Source: Hysterangium stoloniferum
Lineage: Eukaryota; Basidiomycota; Agaricomycetes; Hysterangiales; Hysterangiaceae
Reading direction: 5' to 3'
Length of the DNA stretch: 64,000 nucleotides
NCBI GenBank assembly: GCA_015178975.1
Contig: WHVD01000022.1
Coordinates: 124,001 to 188,000, forward strand
Made by a program: the position numbers and the translations under genes. The notes under the pieces are model-generated. The model saw only the letters and a list, made by a program, of their open reading frames with translations, was not told the DNA's origin and did not search any database. Positions 46,777-58,942 of the stretch are shown here, one piece after another. Within the stretch, counting starts at the first letter, position 1, and every line of letters starts with the position of its first letter.

Positions 46777-48080
46777 ATGTCTCTTCCCGTCTCAAAACAT
46801 CGCGTGACAGACCACAATGAAAGAGGAAGCTCGGAAAGCATGGATGATGGCTCGGAACAGTCTGCGCAGTTAGATGCTCCCCGAGTTGCCCAGTGGGTTG
46901 ATGAGGACGACATTGATGCTTCGGGAGTTGACCAGGAAGAGTCGACAGTTGACGATGTCGAAGACTACTTTGTGAGTAGAACCATCCATGTTGAACGTAC
47001 CATAATTACACACGAGTCCCATGCAGACGAATCTCAAACGAGGTGTGTTTATCGTCATTCGCATGGTAATTACCCATAATCTTTCCCAGATCTATCCAAA
47101 TTACCACTAGGCGCTATTGTAAAAGCCCGGGAAGCTGTGAATCGACCTGACTCAAATTCTGATGAGGAAAGTGAGAGCTCTGACTCGAGTGAAAATTCTC
47201 AGGATGGCCACGTTGAAGAAGGTTCCAATGGAAGCCCGAGGCCCAAAGAACGTCGCCTGGTAGCGCACCGGTCAAACAAGCATGCGTATGTGTCAGCTGC
47301 TTTTAGAAAATAAGGATTCAACCTAATTTTCCACAGGCCAATGGAAGTTTCCTCGAAGAAACCTATCACACGCCGTCGTCAAGTAGTTGAGATGCAGCGA
47401 GTGGTAGGCGTCCTGCAATATCTGATGTGGCTCGAACTCACCCAAATAATATATAGAAACCTCGAGATCCACGTTTTTCAGATCTAACTGGTTTACTCTC
47501 AGAGAACCACTTCCGCTCACAATATGGGTTTCTACCTGAACTTCACAAAAGTGAGCTTACGACACTGAAGGAGTCACTCTCTCGAGCGCGCAAACTACTT
47601 ATCTCATCGCCTCGTCACTTAAGAGAAGAGAGGCAGCAAGAAGTGCAACGACTGGAGCAAGCTGTAAAGAGGGCAGAGAGCACGGTTAATCGCGAGCGTC
47701 GTGAAGAAGCTGAGCGTAAGGCACTTGAGAAAATTAATAAAGAAGAGAAGGACAAGAGGAAGACAGGAAAGAAAAACTGGTGGCTGAAAGATGGTATGAG
47801 AGGCCTAAATTATATTTCTATCAAGGTACTAATCATTGAGACTACAGCTGATAAAAAGGCGGTCCGTGTACGTGCACGACTAGACGCCATTGCAGAGTCG
47901 GGTGGCAAGCGTGCTGTGAAAAAAGCGATCGAAAAAAAGCAAAAGAAAATTGGCCAAAAGGAGAAAAAATCAAGGCCTTTTCTGCGTCCAGAGCATTCAG
48001 ATGGGTCGCGAAAGCATCAAAGGGAAGAGAGTGGAAACTCTGAAAGACGTAGTAGTAAACGACCTCGTGTAGACAGATAA
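46777..48080 (+). CDS. RRP36: rRNA biogenesis protein Rrp36
   Basis: Nucleolar factor needed for early cleavages that produce 18S rRNA. Start MSLPVSKHRVTDHNERG, then a long acidic region (DEDDIDASGVDQEESTVDD). The conserved core follows: DLSKLPLGAIVKAREAV, KPITRRRQVVEMQRV, KPRDPRFSDLTG, FRSQYGFLPEL, EVQRLEQAVKRAE. A very basic C-terminus carries KKNWWLKDADKKAV and ends RRSSKRPRVDR. Exon 1 is 46777-46971. A 16-nt microexon at 47027-47042 encodes TNLKR and lets the next exon (from 47090) read DLSKLP in phase. Without it the frame is lost. PEX16 follows on the same strand 52 bp after the stop. Confidence 0.88.
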
Positions 48081-48132
48081 ATTGAATTTGAAACCCAGCC
48101 ACGGTTGACCGTGACCTGTGAGGTGTTGTTGC

Positions 48133-49523
48133 ATGTCTCCTCTTCAACACTACGAGTCTTTCTTGATCCATAATTCATCTACCATCGCGACAATAGGTCT
48201 GTATATCTTTCAGGTGCTATTCCTTATTGACAATTCCCAAAGAATCGTCCCTGCGATCTCTCACATGGTTCCTACCCGGTCGATTCAAGGATGCAGAATT
48301 AGCCTCTGAAGCCCGTCCGTAGACTATATATCACTGCTAAACTACCCATCTAATACCTTAATTCAGTTTCCGCCACCTTAAATGTGTTGAGCTTGTACCA
48401 TGACACAATCATTGGACGCCGTCTTGCACAAGCTCCCAAGTTCAAACCATTGATTCCACCTTCCTTGAACTCACGTTATACACGCGGATGGATGGATAAG
48501 GACCGTATGTACAAGTGGATTGCTCGGACGTTAGAAATGATAAAATTTCTGGAGCTGGTGATTGAGATGAGCCTCCGTCGCAAGCTGGGCCAAAAAGGAC
48601 GCTGGCGTGGAGTATTGACCCTGGAGGTTGTAAAGTCAGGTCGATTATCTTCTCTAAATATGCAAATCTTTACCGAGTCAACAGGGCTATTCTTCGTCTT
48701 ATTGTACTAAGAATAACACGGAGACCACTGGTCTCACCGCCCCTTCCGGAACGGGATTTCGATCCTGCCAATCTCCCCCCTCTGGAGTCTGAACTGTTTC
48801 CACTAACTCCGGTAGCCACTCCACACTCCCCGATGTTGATGCCGGAGCATTTGAAGAATAATCACATCAGTCTCGATGCCCCCAATCCACTTCTCACCGA
48901 AACGCCCATCAACAGGTCGGCTTCTCCGGTAGAGAACTTCTTACTACCAAAGGCTCTGTCGCCTTCTTCATTGAAACCACCCACATCTTTGATGCGTCCC
49001 TTGTCCACTCCGAAGGATTGGCTGTCAGAGACTGCATATATTCTTAGGCCGCTCATCTATGGTACGCCAAAGTTTAAAAAGCATGCTTTGTCTCTTAACT
49101 TATCGAATTCAACTAGTTATCGCACTCGGTAATGCTTCCGGGAGCTCCCCACTAATTATATCTCTTTTCCTTGATTTCGCGTCTCGATATCTCCGGCGGA
49201 CCCCACCCCCCTCTTCGATTCTTGAACGCTCAGAATATGCTCGCCGAGATCGTGATCTTCTGTGGTATTTCTTCCGTGGTCAAATATGGACATCATATAC
49301 AAGGTGCGTATTTTCTTCTGTCTTCTTGCATCATGGTTTTAAGCCTAGTCTACAGACCCAAACTTGATTCGTTTGTTAATAAGACCGCTTCTGCGCCATT
49401 GCTGGGTTTAATTAGTGCTTTCGTGAAAGATTGGATACCTTTGATTGATGACTATTATTATTGTGAGTGCAGCTTCTTTCCCACTGCGGATGGCTAACAA
49501 AGATCATAGATACTGCCACATGA
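48133..49523 (+). CDS. PEX16: Peroxisomal membrane protein Pex16
   Basis: Peroxin for insertion of peroxisomal membrane proteins. Start MSPLQHYESFLIHNSSTIAT. Exons join through ESSLRSLTWFLPGRFKDAE, LNVLSLYHDTIIGRRL, MYKWIARTLEMIKFLELVIE, GRWRGVLTLEVVK, LRITRRPLVSPPLPERDFDP-like text, and DWLSETAYILRPLIY. Then come LDFASRYLRRTP, ERDLLW-like RDRDLLWYFFRGQIW, and PLLGLISAFVKDWIPLIDDY. The end is the typical YYYYTAT, reached through a last intron into a 14-nt exon. The middle loop between the two hydrophobic parts (about 49 residues after LTPVATPHSP) is Pro/Ser-rich, as in other fungal Pex16. Only 52 bp separate it from RRP36, so the promoter lies in or near the RRP36 3' end. Confidence 0.9.
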
Positions 49524-50974
49524 ATTATGCTGGACCGATAGTACAGTGTTTTTTTGCGCAACTTTATGTTGTTGTAACATTACGTTGCCTCCGTAGTAAT
49601 GACTACCCATGCCTTACAAGTGGCCGGCCCTCACATCGCATAAATTGACTTAGCTCCCCTTTAAACAGCGCAACTTTGCTTAGTGTGATCCTTGATGTGG
49701 GACATCAAACTTCGACCAGACTACATAATAAATCGATCATATAAGGAGGCATGAATAGACTAGAACCAGGGACTGAGAACTGGTTTCAGTTTAATATCTT
49801 GCGGATGACCCCGCTCACAATGAATTAAACTAGTGTTATCCATTTACCTACCACAAAAAAATGTCTGGCGGAGGCCGAAGAGTCATATCCAGCCTATACC
49901 GATCGATATCTATTGATATATAAAATGTTGATACAACAATCTCAGCTGAAATACCGTTATCCCCTGCGCTCCGTTGTGTTGTGACTGTCATCTCCTCAGA
50001 TGGATCACCGACTGCTCGGGTATGGCCTCCATACGGAAAAGTCTCGTATCTAGTCTGTGAATGGAGCCCTCACTTAAATCATCGGAATTGCGTAAGGCTA
50101 CAGGGGTGTTATTAGAACTACCCAAAACGTCCCTTGGGCCAGTCAAGACAATGTGCTAAGCAAGTCTTGTAACATCTAGCTTCTCCGAAGCGATAATGTT
50201 AGCAGAGGTTTCGTGCTAGAGCGGATCGTTATGAAGGGTCATAGTCTGAACGAATCGTTGGCTCATGAAGGTGTTCAGTCGACAACTTATTCTATTATGT
50301 TATTTATGGCCGAAGAGCGCAAGTACTATCCTAAGGTTCAACTCTATCAGATAGCAAATATTGGTGGTCAAGGGGGATTGGTAGGGAAGAAAAATGCGTG
50401 TCCCGTTGAGGGGAGGACTATGCGAACAGTCGAATGGCGCAGGCTCCACAACGGACGAGAACGCTAGGAATGAGACTGTTATCTAGATATGATTAACAAT
50501 AACAGCGTGCGGTTAAAAGGTAAAATGCTGGTTAATCTTTAACTATCAAGGCTCGAAATTTAATACGCTGTTTGAAAAAGCCTCATAACTATCCAAATCG
50601 GGAGCCATCCTACTAACGGTAACTCGTTCAAGAAATCACGAGAAACTTCTGAGATGGAGAACAGTGGAGGAGAATAGAAAGAAACATGATTCGAAGTTCG
50701 AGTCGGCCGAACTTGAAACAACTGAATAAACCAATTGAGTCCTTGGTGACAATAGATGACGTGTAAAGGTTAAATAAATGAAAGATGACCTTGGACTATC
50801 GTAGATCCTCAGCATTTGGTGAGTGAACTATGACCTACACCGCTGCTCGAAGAAATTGGCAACAAGTTTCCCTAACACTGCAATAAATAGTGACCAAGAT
50901 GATTTATGCCCCCACGCCTTGTTTATGGCTTTCCAATTAATGTCCCTTTATAACCACATTGGATTGCTACTAGC
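49524..50974. other. Gene-poor spacer
   Basis: About 1.45 kb without recognised gene. An 84-residue frame at 50213-50467 has no motif. Composition is AT-rich compared with flanking genes. Confidence 0.55.
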
Positions 50975-52030
50975 TTATTGAAGGTTCACGAACAATCCCC
51001 CGTCAACAAGAAGGCTTGATCCAGTCACGTATTTCGCTAGATCACTTGCTAGAAATACTACTGGCCCAGCAATATCGTCGGGAGCTTGGGAGAAAATCTT
51101 GGCAAACTTGAACTGAGAGGCTATTGTAGACTCACCACCTAATCGGCCTAGGGCAGTTCGTTGTTCCATGTATTTTCTCTTGGACAGGTCAGTCAAGTCC
51201 TCTTTGTTAATATCTGTTTCAATTGTGCCCGGCAAAATGGCATTACAACGAATACCGTATTTACCAAGTGCCACCGCACAAGATTGCATCAAAGAAAGGA
51301 CGCCCGCTTTGGTAGGACTGTAATGACTTTACACCGTATTCAAGATAGCAGCATAAAGGCATAAAAACGAGTTGAGCTTACCACTGGAATTCGCCACCGA
51401 CGAGGGCCGAAATAGACGAGATTGCGATAATGGCGCCCCCTTGAGGCTCCTGCTGCTTCATTTGGTTTGCGACAGCTGACAATTTTCAATTGGCACACAT
51501 GTATGCAGAAATTGAGATATACAGACCTTGGACGATATAGAACGACCCATCAAGATTGACTTGGCGTGTGCGGTCCCAAATGTCTCGAGGCATGGAAAGA
51601 AAATCCCAGAAAGGACAAATTCCCGCATTGCTGACCAGCACATCTTGTTGTTTTATAAACAATCGCATATTGGACCGCCCGTGTAGCGACTGGGAACTCA
51701 CCGATTCGACCAAAAGCTCTGACACCCTCGGCCACGACCTAAACATTGAGAGAGTCATTTCCATTGACAGAAAAGATTTTATCACAGTAAGCATACACGA
51801 GCTGATGTCTCTTGCTGTGCAATATCCCCATCGACGATAACCACTTTCGTTGCATAAAGCTTGGTTATGTCGCTTTCTAAAGTCTTGACGTCGTTTGTGG
51901 AAGCTTTATCACCGAAATAGTGAAGAACAAGGCCTCTGGCACCCTGCTTTGCTGATTCGTGAGCGCAAGCACGGCCAATACCTTTTGATGAGCCTGTTAT
52001 CGCGACGACCTTGTTCAATAAGAGCTCCAT
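50975..52030 (-). CDS. Short-chain dehydrogenase, probable L-rhamnose-1-dehydrogenase type
   Basis: Classical SDR. Start MELLLNKVVAITGSSKGIG (cofactor loop TGSSKGIG), then RGLVLHYFGDKAS, VVAEGVRAFGRI and DVLVSNAGICPFWDF (NAG strand). The catalytic Ser lies in IIAISSISALVGGEFQ and the Tyr/Lys in CHYSPTKAGV. The Tyr is recovered only if the acceptor TAAAG at about 51322-51326 is used rather than the more obvious TTACAG a few bases later. Then come GIRCNAILPGTIETDI and DDIAGPVVFLASDLAKYVTG, ending SLLVDGGLFVNLQ. The last two blocks closely resemble fungal L-rhamnose-1-dehydrogenase, the first step of the non-phosphorylated rhamnose pathway. Substrate remains inferred. No other rhamnose gene is adjacent. 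Confidence 0.8.
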
Positions 52031-53695
52031 GGCAAACAATCTGGACCAGAAGATTGAGTGAGAGTACTAGTTCTACTCCAATTCACGTTCCTCGAGTCTC
52101 CCGGCATTTAACGGACTGTTATCAGGATTTTCACCTTCGAAACTTAATTGAGCGTGAGTGTCATCCAATAGCTAGGTAGGCCAGTACAATGGAAGGGTCA
52201 CGGCCCGCTCAGGTGTGCTCTTGATCAGATATAGACAGGAATCATGCACCTCGCATTGATAATAACTGTTTCTTGCACACTTCATACCAGATCCCTTAAC
52301 CAGCCAGTATCGCACAGGTATTGACGAGAAGAGACGAAATAGCTTTGGAAAACGCTAAAGTAAGGTAGAACCTGATAAAGCGAGAATAAAAATTCAGCGG
52401 GACAAGCAGGATCACAACAAACTCGTGTTGAGTTACGGGTCACCTGATATACCGAGAAAAGATACTTCTACTCAGGACCTGGAACGCCACGGGTTTCTGA
52501 GCGATGTATAGGGGGTGGTAAAAATCATGCATCGGCACGTTACGTGCACCCAAATTGACTGCAATCCTCGTGGTATTTCAGCCTGCCGACGAACTTCTGC
52601 TTAATCGTCAGGCGGAGGATGGAAAAAGCATTTAGCCCGAGTGATACCAAATTTGCTAGTCATTCTGCTTAACGGCTTTGAAAACATTGGAACTGGCAAG
52701 CGCTACCTTTTTCAGCTACTAGTACTTACGCGTATATACTTTTGTAACATTTATTAATGCAGGCTGAGTACAGACTTTCCAAACTATAATCCTGTTGACG
52801 TCGCACCTATCTCTGTCAGCCTTTCCCCAACATGCGGCCACTGATAGGGATATAAGTGTAAGACCGAAAGAGTCTCAGTTAACTACATACCAGCACTTCA
52901 TCGCTGCGCTTGGTATGTTCACAACCCTCCGAGACAATGATATCTAAATATATGAAAGGTGTGATTTAAAAGTGCATTTGAGAAAAACGGCATAATTTAG
53001 CTATACCAGTTCCCAGTATCTCCTTGGCAATAAAGGGCGCCAGGCCGAGGCCTAAACCATGGAGTGAACAGGCAGCCTCACTCACCACACCTGTCACCTT
53101 TACCCATTTCCGCATTGCTCTGGAATACTCATATATCAACTATCTGGTCAAAACCATTGCCATGCAGCTGGAGTAAACTGAGCAAAAACACCTATGCCTC
53201 CACCGAGGCTCGAGTCTCTCAATCCCTTCGCTTAACCTTTTGTTTCTGGTGCTTCCCCCTCGCCTGTTTAGGTGAACAGTATCACATCCTTTGAGAAATA
53301 CAACAGGGTGTACACGCCAATAATCGTTCGGGACATCCAGCCATACAATTTTCTTTGGACTAGAATAGTCTACCGTATTACCAATTTATTCTTTTACCAG
53401 AAACCATTAATCTATTTCAGTTTTGATATACGCAGTTATCAGTCATTGTCTTAGATGCGCCTCTTGTGAATCCATTATCATGATACATAGTAATATCCAT
53501 CGAAGTATTATGTTAGTTTAGGGTATAATTTGACAACAGCTTGTTGAAGCAACTACAATTAATAGTCTACACATATGCTATTACGGGTTATCAAGTTTAT
53601 CAATATACTCCACTCCATAATTTCTATAATTGTTTATCCATACTCTATAAATTATCCATTTATAGACCTTGTGGAGAGGAAAGGTATCAATCGCA
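52031..53695. other. Gene-poor, AT-rich spacer
   Basis: About 1.67 kb. Nothing recognisable in either strand. The last 400 bp are strongly AT-rich with short TTATCAA/TATCCAT-like runs. Could be old, decayed sequence. Confidence 0.55.
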
Positions 53696-56119
53696 TCAAT
53701 ATCCCCTGGAATTACGGGCATACTTGCGCTTGGCCTGTAACCACCAATAACGAGAGACGCTGACAATCGCCACCATAACCAGCAGGACAGTCACGACGAT
53801 GATTATCCATACATTCAGAGGCGCAGGCGCCATGTGCGAGTTCGTAGGAATCTTTCCGAGATTCATAGAAAATGCTCCAGTTATTACCTGGGTGGACTAC
53901 ACAGCGCATTTCGTCAAGATCACGAATCTACAACACAATTGCCATACACGTACCAGAACGCCGATACTGATAACTGTAACTATTAAAAGCGCCGAATCCA
54001 TATCCTGTTTGCCTTGTGACATGGCCACCCGCAATTGTGAAAGATAGGCGGGGTGGGAATGGCTCAACATCCTTTCATAATGTGCCAAAGATTGATGAAG
54101 GTTAAGTATGTGATCTGAAGGGCCAGAATGAGTGGAATAGTTTTCGAAGGAAGTGAAATATGACAAACCCTGGATATCATCTAAATAAATGCCTACATCC
54201 ACTGCAAGTGTTTGTTCGGACGACCCAAATCCAATCGCAGCGTTGCTGCCGAGATGTTTACGCATCTGTGAGATAACCTCGGATTTGGTGCCCAACAAAC
54301 GGCTAAGAGATGTAACCAGTTTTCGAGCGGAGGCCATGCGCATTAACGGCGAAGGTGTCATTACAGATGTCAGATCGTCCCTTTTCACAGCCGGTTGTCC
54401 AGTTAAGAACACGGCAAGTTTACCAATAAGCCGGGTATAGTTCAGAGTAAAGGGGCGCGATCCTGAATACTCCGCAGTTTTGAATACAGATTTGTCACCC
54501 AAACCAGATATCTTTTCTATGTTGTCTCCAGAAATGAGTTTTTCATCGTTTGTCTCGTTGGTGTCCTCTCGTAGAGGAGTTTCAACCGTTAATGTAGGCT
54601 TCAAAAGTGCACGACGATCCCGAACAGGGCCATCAATTGACAAAAGTAGGTCATCGAAGCCCTTTACTTCTTGGTCGATCTTCTTAAGCAGGGGAAAGTA
54701 TTGATCCACAATAGAATCGAGAATTCCGTGGGCAATCCAATCTATGAGTAAATATTAGAGATGATAACACACGAAAGGCTCAAACTTACCAGAAGACATG
54801 CAAAATGTCTCTTCGAGCTGAACAATCCTGTGTTGAACTCTCTGAGTGTGATCCGAAATATCTTCAAAATGGAACTGAAAAGGCATGAGATTAAGAGCCA
54901 TACCTGAAGTTACAGGGCTTACAGTGCATATACCATCTCGAAACACAACAATATATAGATTAGTAGCACCAATGGTGCCATCAGAAACTGGTGTGTTTCT
55001 ATCATCCAAAGCTAAGCTTAGTTGAGTCGCCTTTGCTCGTGTAAGATCGCTCTCGAGAGCACGAAACACGACAAAATAATAACCCAGTCGTGGAAATAGT
55101 TCGACTTTTTCACGAGTTTCCTGATGCAAAATATCTTCTAAGGTGAGAGGATGTAGATGCAACAGCTTTTCGGAAGAGATATGTCATCAGACTTAGCCGA
55201 CTAACAATACATACGGACCTTGCCGATCTCGCGCATGTCGCTCCAGCTCGGGCTGGAAACATCTAGCCACCTAAAAAATATTTTAGAACGGCTATCGAGA
55301 GGTTGGGGGTTTTAATTACCATCCTGGTTGCGGCTGGGATTTTTCAAGATGTGCCGCCCGTTCAGGGGCTTTAACAGGGACTGCCTCCCGTGATTTCCCT
55401 TTGACATCTAAGCCTATCCTATATCGTCCTCTGTGGGATGTCGCACCCGTGTCCAGTGCTCTACCTGGCGATGGACTCCTGAAGCGTACAGGCTGTCTCA
55501 ATTTATCTGACCGTTTTATCGCTGCGTCTAACCGTTGTAATATCAATGGCAATGAGCTAGCTCGAAACAATCTTGAATTTTTCCTCATAGATGATAAAGG
55601 AATATCCCGTGTGTTATCGTTTTCTTCATCTATCAATGCGACAGGGAGAAATAGTGTGAATTCTCGTGGTAAGGTACGCCCAATTTCTCGTGCTCTACGA
55701 GCACGTACAAAGTCTTCTGAATAAGTATTAACACTGGTTGAAATGCTTGGACGCCGCCTTCGAAATCGAGGTTTCCGAGTATATACGGAGGAGAGTGACG
55801 AGGCAGAAGACGAGGTAGAAGAACCCGACGTAGCTCGTGCCCAACGATTGATGGCGAGCTCCAGAACAGCTCCCAGTGCTCCACGCCGTAATCCTAACCC
55901 AGACCATCCAGACGATGAGGGTGAGGAGGACGGCACTGGTGAAGCTTGTCGCGGTGGAGAGCCTCTAGGCGGCGAAGGGGGATCTCCACGGTAAATGTCT
56001 TCCGTTTCTGGTATTTCTTCGATCGTCGAGACAGGGCTCGTGGTACCATGTCTTCCTGACACAAATTGAGCCCCTCTGCGGTCAGGAGAGATTGGGGATT
56101 CAACCAAAAAATGGTCCAT
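53696..56119 (-). CDS. CorA-like divalent metal (Mg2+) transporter with SMN motif
   Basis: Member of the CorA/Alr1/Mnr2 family of Mg2+ channels. Start taken at MDHFLVESPISPDRRG (56119); an in-frame ATG at 56185 would leave only 72 bp to the divergent gene. The N-terminus is Ser/Pro/Arg-rich and disordered. The funnel domain shows WLDVSSPSWSDMREIGK, LHPLTLEDILHQETREKVE and LGYYFVVFRALES. A long helical region follows (RMLSHSHPAYLSQLRVAMSQ), then helix 1 (ALLIVTVISIGVLSTQVITG), the signature AFSMN in place of the expected GMN, and helix 2 (NVWIIIVVTVLLVMVAIVSV) with a basic tail ending RNSRGY. The exon carrying the signature follows a clear acceptor (TGTGTAG), so the SMN reading is not a frame error. 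Confidence 0.82.
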
Positions 56120-56257
56120 TGATATATAACAAGAACCCTTGCTCTCCCCCACACTGACTACCCCAAAATAGTAATGATGACACATCTAAGGTACTTAACT
56201 GCGGAGTTCATTTTAAACTTCATTCGGAAGCAAATCTTTCACAATAATATTTTTATC

Positions 56258-57262
56258 ATGCCCCGCTCACGCTCACGCTCACCACCGCGTCAGCGTAAAC
56301 AATATTCTGAGGACGTATCGAGATCATATAGGGGACGAAATTATAGTGACAGGAGAGGCGATAGACGAGATCGAGATGATGGGCGGGACAGACGACGAGA
56401 TTACGACCGTTATGCCGGCGAGGGTCCCGGTGGGAGAAGGCGCAATGGTGACAGACGTAGTCGTTCCCGTGAACGTTCTCCCTACTCTAGGCAAAATACT
56501 GGAGGTGGTCCATCGCGGGATAGGCCACGAAGCGCAGGTCCTTCCAAGTCGAAATCTCGCAGTGGCTCCCCATCTGAGGACAAGACAAAGCCGAATTTCA
56601 AACCTTCAGGGTTACTTGCTGCAGAAACGAACACTGTCGCACGAGCGGATGGCACATCGACTTTCCTGAAGTACAACGAACCTCCCGAGGCTCGACGTCC
56701 AAGTCAAGGTTGGAGGCTGTATGTGTTCAAGGGCAAGGAGCAAGTTGGTGAGACTCACAGTATAATATTAATGGCGATGTTTTTTTTAATTCTCTCAGAC
56801 AGATTTGTTGCACATCAATAGACAGAGTGCATACCTCATTGGCCGAGACCGAGTGGTAGGGTATACATTTGGCTTGTATACTTGAGGTGCTAAGCTGGCA
56901 TAGATCTGCGACATCCCTGTTGAACACCCTTCTTGTTCTAAGCAACATGCGGTAATTCAATATCGCCATGTGCCCGAAAAGGACGAATTTGGCAATGTGA
57001 AGGCCACAGTAAAGTTAGTACTATTACTCGTCGTGCCATCGAAGAGCCTAACATATCTATAGGGCTTTTATTATCGATTTAGAATCAACCAATAGTACCT
57101 TCGTGAACGATGAGGCAATACCTGTGTCTCGATATTACGAACTCAAAGCAAGTGATGGTAAGTGCAATCCTTTCCAGGACGTTACGGCGACTCAATACCT
57201 CATAAGTCATCAAATTCGGCCTGTCAGAGAGAGAGTATGTATTATTGCACGAGGATGTCTAG
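56258..57262 (+). CDS. PML1: FHA-domain protein, SNIP1/Pml1-like
   Basis: Component of the RES pre-mRNA retention and splicing complex in yeast (Pml1); SNIP1 in animals. The N-terminus is an RS/RD-rich region (MPRSRSRSPPRQRK, DRRDRDDGRDRRRDYDR). The FHA domain follows: WRLYVFKGKEQV, LLHINRQSAYLIGRDR, DIPVEHPSCSKQHAVIQYR (GR and SxxH phosphopeptide-binding residues present), TVKPFIIDLESTNSTFVND, ELKASDVIKFGLSEREYVLL and the end HEDV. The last exon is reached by the acceptor CATAAG before TCATCAAATTCGG. A nearer acceptor would give unrelated sequence and lose the conserved FG-S-REYVLLHE. The first exon is long; four small introns follow. Divergent from the CorA-like gene. Confidence 0.88.
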
Positions 57263-58942
57263 GCTTTGGCTACAAAGCTATCCAGGGGTGAAAGATAATA
57301 GGTTTTTTTTCGCGCAGGAAACGGACTGGTCTTTGTTGACGACAGCTCCCTACTTTATACCAGTCGGTCAACCCATTGTAGCTGTCAAATGCAAATCCCA
57401 CTTAAGTAATATCTCATGTCCTAATATGCATCCGGGACATGTATTGCAATTACAGATGCTGAAGAGATGCTGCTGCGTTTGCTGGGACACTAAGTTAACG
57501 CTGAATTAGGGCAGTTAAATATGACAATTTTCAATTATTTCTCTTTGCCTGATTGATTAACCATGCGAACAACCTTAACGATCACAGTCCCGTCAGTTAT
57601 GGTCAGCTCTATATCTGGTTAGACTGACACCGAACATTTTGAGAATTAATCTGGTTACATAAATGAGGATTTTATCACATATACTGGGGGTTGCTGTGTG
57701 GATCTATGACAACCGGTTTTGCTCTCGACGGGTATGAAGCCACTCTAGGTTAACTTAAGTACATCGTACCATAAGCCAGTATATGATGAAGGATTAACAC
57801 AATCATCTCGCTGACTGCGCCCGATACCCGTTACCACAAACGCGCAAACTGGGATCCAATCAGACCGAAACTGGAAACACTTTTGCAGTTGGATCTCAGA
57901 TTTCGTTCGTCTGTGGATGTACATAGATAGAAAAGAGGAAGCGGGAGTAACAAGAGTAACAAGAGTAACAGACAAGAGAAAGGGATAGGGAATAATAGTA
58001 AATAAAATAGTAACCACAAATGAACCATTATTCCAACAGTCACATAGGCCCCATTCAGGTTTCAGCATACTGTCAACACACATTAAAATTCATATTCAGG
58101 TGTAAGAAACCCCGAGTCCCAACAATACTCGTGCTATATTTTCAAGAAACCACCGTACTATCGTCTGTTCTCCACTCGGAAAGTCAGGACGGAAGTTGGT
58201 GGTCTCCCCTTGGTAACGAAAGGAGGCTTCGTGGTGATCTAGTGAATCGAAGAGTTGTAACCAGTTTCCTGCAGCCAATCAGTTTCAGGCTCACAGCGAA
58301 TCCCAAGATGGCGTCAAAAATGAGATGGAAGGCGCAGTCTCGATGAAGCAGAGGCGATGCCCGGGGGAGCGGACATTCCCTTCACCAGCTCGGGTGCAAC
58401 CATCACTGTCGTATTTCCTATGAACCACCACGAAGTGCACCATGTCTCAGCTTCAAAAGATGAACGCCGCACCTTCTCCCATCCTCTCGCCTACCTGCAA
58501 GATTGCGTGGTCCAAGCACTTTCATAGGGAACGGTGCACGCTAATCGACTACTTTGCCACCTCATTATCAAACTACCTATATGGTGTACCAAGCAAGCTA
58601 GTCAATGTGCACTTGTACGTTATCATGTAAAGAGGATGCGTCCGACAGCTTCCAGCATCTTAGTCTCAGTGGGGACTGGCACAAGTGGTCAAGATCATGA
58701 TGATATTAATAATTATCTAACTTTTATCATCGTCAGGTCATATGATTATGTGAGGGTGAATGGGGCTCTGGTAAGGTACCAAAGTACCCCTGTCACGGTC
58801 AGGGCAAGAAAGAGAATAAATACTGCAGAGCTCCCCAGTCCTCCTAGGAAAAAGGATAGACTGATAAGAAGACTTGCCTATATTATATATCCATCTCTGT
58901 ATCGTTGTTCCCAGGACGAGCCCCATCCATCCTCGCGAGTTC
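57263..58942. other. Gene-poor spacer
   Basis: About 1.68 kb between convergent genes. Small frames (for example 58442-58630) have no motif. Contains the AAGAGTAAC repeat at 57943-57969. Confidence 0.55.
57943..57969 (+). repeat. 9-bp tandem repeat (AAGAGTAAC), three units
   Basis: One GGGAGTAAC followed by two perfect AAGAGTAAC units; a small minisatellite in the spacer. Confidence 0.75.
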
